Positions 12,778-15,158 of a DNA stretch of 15,158 nt are shown piece after piece. The notes beneath the pieces were generated by a model. It was not told the origin of the DNA, searched no databases, and was given only the letters and a program-made list of their open reading frames with translations. Source of the stretch: JAFAQB01 sp045808425 (lineage in GTDB: Archaea; Thermoproteota; Nitrososphaeria; Nitrososphaerales; Nitrososphaeraceae); assembly GCA_045808425.1 (NCBI GenBank), contig JBJMFM010000251.1:1-15158 (forward strand), in the 5' to 3' direction. A program made the position numbers and the translations under genes. Numbering within the stretch: the first letter of the stretch is position 1; each line of letters opens with the position of its first letter.

Positions 12778-14538
12778 TCACATCCTTCTTTTCTCCGATG
12801 TCAAATTGGATGACGATGGTCTTGGCTCTTGTCCTTGTTGGTGCTGTTGTTGTCCGATCGGAAGGCTAAATGTAAAGGTAGCCCCATCACCATCGGTATT
12901 ATTCTCTGCCCATATTCTACCACCGTGAACTTCGATAATGCTCTTTGATATGAATAGTCCTAATCCAGTACCGGTTTCCGATTTTGTAGCAAACCTTGTA
13001 AATAGTCTTGGCATTATTTCTGGATCTATCCCAGTACCGTTATCTTTTATGGCGACTATGACTTCTTGTTTTTTGTTTCCATTTTTGTTCTTCTTTTCTA
13101 CATTCACGTATATAGAACCTCTTTTGTTATATTGTTTATTAGTAAACTTGACGGCATTATCTAAGAGGTTAGAAATCACCTGAATTAGTCTTGCTCTGTC
13201 TGCTTCAACAATGATCGAATCATCATTATTTTCGGGTTTGTAGTGGTATAGCTCAACATTATCATTATTCTTTTCAATCTGATTTCTATAGTCCTCTACG
13301 ATGCTTGATATCAGGTCACCTATATTCAAGGGCTCAATCTTAAGCATTAATGTCTCACTTTCAATCCTTGTAACATCCAGTATATCATCTGTAAGTCTTT
13401 GAAGCCTCCCAGCATTTCTGGACAATGCTTGTATCATTTCCTCTTTTCTTTCTGGATGTTTTTGCAATAGCTCAGAATATGATAGAATAGCCTGGGTAGG
13501 AGTTCGTAGTTCGTGGCTTGCAATATTGATAAATTCTTTTTGCATTTTATCTGCTCTTTTTAGCTCTTCATTTAGTGTCCGTTCATTCCAAAACAATTCA
13601 AATATAGATTTGAATGATTCTACACTGCGTTTGCTATTAGAATACACTGCGCGGCCAATAGCTTCTGAGAAGTTCTCAGCTTGGAGTTCTTTAACTTCTG
13701 CTCTAAGGAATCTTTCACCATCTACAATATACATACCGTAAGGAGACTTATTGCCATTTAGAATCTCAGTAGTAGTTGAATTGTCATATATTTTCTTGAC
13801 AATATGTGTATTTTCTTTAGATAATGGACAGAGTATCTTTACAACTACGCCCTTTCTTGAAGCCTGTATAATTTCGTCAATAACTCCTAACCTTTCTAGT
13901 CTTACCATTGATTTATCATTAGGAAGATGGATTAGCATCTCCTTTTCTGCAGATCGTGCCAAATCAAGAACTATCTGACCTACTTTTTCACCGTTGTTGA
14001 ATACTTCAAATACTTCTGCGTCTATTCCTTCTTCTATTTCTCTGAATCTTTGATCCGATGGAGTAGCTTTGTTCCAAAGGCTCTCAAAAACATATTTCTG
14101 CTGTTCTACAAGATCCTTTGCATTACTATAGATGACCTGAGGTATAGGTTGTTCTTGCTGTTGCTGCTGCTGTTGATTTTCTTCTTGTTGTTGTATGCTA
14201 GCAGAAGCCATGTATTCTGTTTCACTAACTGAAAAGTTTGCCCTCATTCCAGCCAAGTGACGAACCTCTTTAGCAAATTTAAGCAGCTCTTTACAATAAT
14301 GGATGTTATCTTTGGTAATGTCAGTTATGTATCTTAACTGTATACCTTTGGCTTTAATATCAGATAATAATTTCTTATATTGCCGAACTTCTAAAATTAG
14401 TGAAGGAGCTTTATAATCACCACACGAATCTATTTTATGTGCTTTGGATAAAAACTTCAGCATGGTACTCATTACATGCTCTTCACCAGATAATACTTCT
14501 GTCATTTCAGTGCTTCTAGTACTTGGGGTTGTCTCCAT
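12778..14538 (-). CDS. Soluble sensor histidine kinase with duplicated sensor segment
   Basis: About 586 residues, no transmembrane helix, so a cytoplasmic sensor. Numbering from the TTG at 14544: 1-115 helical N-terminal part with RHLAGMRANFSVSETEY; a Gln-rich linker (118-131); a sensor segment beginning YSNAKDLVEQQKYVFESLWN (139-158) followed by an alpha/beta region (190-290, HLPNDKS, VVVKILCP, YGMYIVDGE) that resembles TrmB-like/phospholipase-D-like ligand domains; a second YSN element (301-320). Then HisKA with SHELRTP (phospho-His H344), the N box NLLDNAVKF (459-467), DNGTGID (501-507) and GTGLGLFISKS. All catalytic motifs look intact. An acidic-to-basic Gln/Ser-rich tail ends the protein. 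I prefer the ATG at 14538; a TATA-like CTTATATAG lies about 38-45 nt upstream. Cognate regulator follows at 12764. Confidence 0.9.
   Translation of the reverse strand: METTPSTRSTEMTEVLSGEEHVMSTMLKFLSKAHKIDSCGDYKAPSLILEVRQYKKLLSDIKAKGIQLRYITDITKDNIHYCKELLKFAKEVRHLAGMRANFSVSETEYMASASIQQQEENQQQQQQQEQPIPQVIYSNAKDLVEQQKYVFESLWNKATPSDQRFREIEEGIDAEVFEVFNNGEKVGQIVLDLARSAEKEMLIHLPNDKSMVRLERLGVIDEIIQASRKGVVVKILCPLSKENTHIVKKIYDNSTTTEILNGNKSPYGMYIVDGERFLRAEVKELQAENFSEAIGRAVYSNSKRSVESFKSIFELFWNERTLNEELKRADKMQKEFINIASHELRTPTQAILSYSELLQKHPERKEEMIQALSRNAGRLQRLTDDILDVTRIESETLMLKIEPLNIGDLISSIVEDYRNQIEKNNDNVELYHYKPENNDDSIIVEADRARLIQVISNLLDNAVKFTNKQYNKRGSIYVNVEKKNKNGNKKQEVIVAIKDNGTGIDPEIMPRLFTRFATKSETGTGLGLFISKSIIEVHGGRIWAENNTDGDGATFTFSLPIGQQQHQQGQEPRPSSSNLTSEKRRM
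14154..14192. repeat. Gln-codon tract inside the kinase gene
   Basis: CAG/CAA-rich low-complexity run (seen as CTG/TTG on the plus strand) encoding QQQEENQQQQQQQEQ between the N-terminal and sensor segments of the kinase. The tract probably varies in length by slippage and acts as a flexible linker. Confidence 0.55.
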
Positions 14539-14544
14539 TACCAA

Positions 14545-14889
14545 TTCAATTATGATGAATATGAAACACTGTCACTATATAAGAGCTAATAGCGGAAAAT
14601 TATGATAAATATGGCCAGTTTAGAAGTATATCAAGTCCATGAGTTATGTTCTATGTTAGCCCATCATCAACTAGAATAAAGTATATGGGGGTGTATATCT
14701 AGTGTAACAGGCCTGTTGCACAATTTTATAAATAACTCATAACTGTAGTCATATTCTCATTATGATTGATGACTTGTTTTGTATGCATTGTATTTGGGCC
14801 TAAATAATAAGAGCGAAATTTAATTCATAATCTGATCATAGATTTTTTAAATATATAATTTCTTTTATGATGAGTGTATAATTCTTCTA
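14545..14889. other. Spacer between the kinase and the right-edge gene
   Basis: About 345 nt that hold the promoter of the kinase (minus strand) and, as far as I see, no gene. A 12-base palindrome AACAGGCCTGTT lies at 14706-14717, which is within chance for a window this long. Several AT-rich TATA-like stretches (TTTTATAAAT at 14723 and on) have no clear gene attached. Confidence 0.4.
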
Positions 14890-15158
14890 TTATACTTCTG
14901 CTAGTTTCTCTATTGGCTCTCCACTTGGTAATGGCGCATCCCTATCTACCTTATACTTCATCAACTCATTAACATCCATATTCAAAATGACATTTCTACC
15001 TACTTCTTTTATTTTTGATTTAGGAACATCAAATCTATAACCAAAGCTACCAAATATTACTATCTTGTCATTTGTCTCTTTCATTATATGTCCTATGTGG
15101 TCTTCATTTAGAACCCTAACTCCCTTGTTAAATAATCCTTTTGGATATTTTCTTTCAT
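14890..15158 (-). CDS. PRC-barrel-like protein, 5' end outside the window
   Basis: At least 88 residues; the frame is open through the right edge. Reads KGVRVLNEDHIGHIMKETND, then KIVIFGSFGYRFDVPKSKIK, then EVGRNVILNMDVNELMKYKV and a tail PLPSGEPIEKLAEV. The succession of GxxV...GHI, hydrophobic strand, YRFDVPKSKIKEVG and NVIL is the pattern of PRC-barrel/DUF2171-type domains, compact beta barrels that bind RNA or protein partners (RimM and photosynthetic reaction-centre H subunit contain them). An internal Met at 15084 would skip the first strands, so the real start is upstream, beyond the window. Confidence 0.65.
   Translation of the reverse strand, partial: ERKYPKGLFNKGVRVLNEDHIGHIMKETNDKIVIFGSFGYRFDVPKSKIKEVGRNVILNMDVNELMKYKVDRDAPLPSGEPIEKLAEV

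Noticed and set aside
14706..14717. Perfect 12-base palindrome AACAGGCCTGTT
   Set aside because: A few 12-base palindromes are expected by chance in 15 kb, there is no second copy, and it is not clearly placed at a promoter.
1..15158. tRNA, rRNA, CRISPR array or insertion sequence
   Set aside because: Searched by eye for T-loop sequences, regularly spaced repeats and transposase motifs; none found. A weak or intron-split tRNA cannot be fully excluded without a covariance search.

Overview
The window looks like a piece of an AT-rich, low-gene-density genome of an ammonia-oxidising archaeon (Nitrososphaerota/Thaumarchaeota, probably the Nitrososphaera/Nitrosocosmicus side). The case rests on several things: a soluble histidine kinase of the kind abundant in that group, single-domain response regulators, a TRAM-only RNA-binding protein, winged-helix regulators, very short zinc-ribbon proteins, TATA-like boxes 20-35 nt upstream of start codons (leaderless-type promoters), and large spacers full of decayed genes. 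This is inference from protein character; there is no rRNA gene to confirm it.

Layout. 1-2250 is a provirus-like scar: a terminase large-subunit-like gene that is open at the left edge and broken by a one-base frameshift near 896, a DinB-fold gene on the minus strand, then a second, decayed copy of the terminase 3' end, whose tail is overlapped antisense by an unlisted 52-aa zinc-ribbon ORF. 2316-2553 is a frameshifted remnant of a beta-rich protein. 2646-4937 is the most coherent module: a flavin reductase (plus), a SufR/ArsR-like winged-helix regulator with C-terminal cysteines (minus) and a DUF5519 protein (plus). The same perfect inverted repeat, TTTATAAAC-N6-GTTTATAAA, lies at the promoters of both the reductase and the regulator, so a small autoregulated redox or metal regulon is predicted.

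4938-7640 carries small proteins: two Cys/His-rich zinc-binding candidates, a hypothetical protein, a TRAM protein with an Arg/Gly-rich tail, a fragment of an AAA+ ATPase and a possible 42-aa CxCxxC protein. 7954-9170 holds a hypothetical protein and an SDR oxidoreductase, both minus. 9577-9954 is a winged-helix gene with a damaged N-terminus. 9955-11081 is mostly gene-free with only weak short ORFs; 11082-11360 may encode a small exported protein.

11546-14544 is a two-component locus on the minus strand: a soluble histidine kinase with a duplicated sensor segment, its response regulator 13 nt downstream, a clearly decayed second kinase/regulator junction, and a further intact response regulator that probably lost its kinase. 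The right edge holds the 3' part of a PRC-barrel-like gene. I saw no tRNA, rRNA, CRISPR array or intact insertion sequence.
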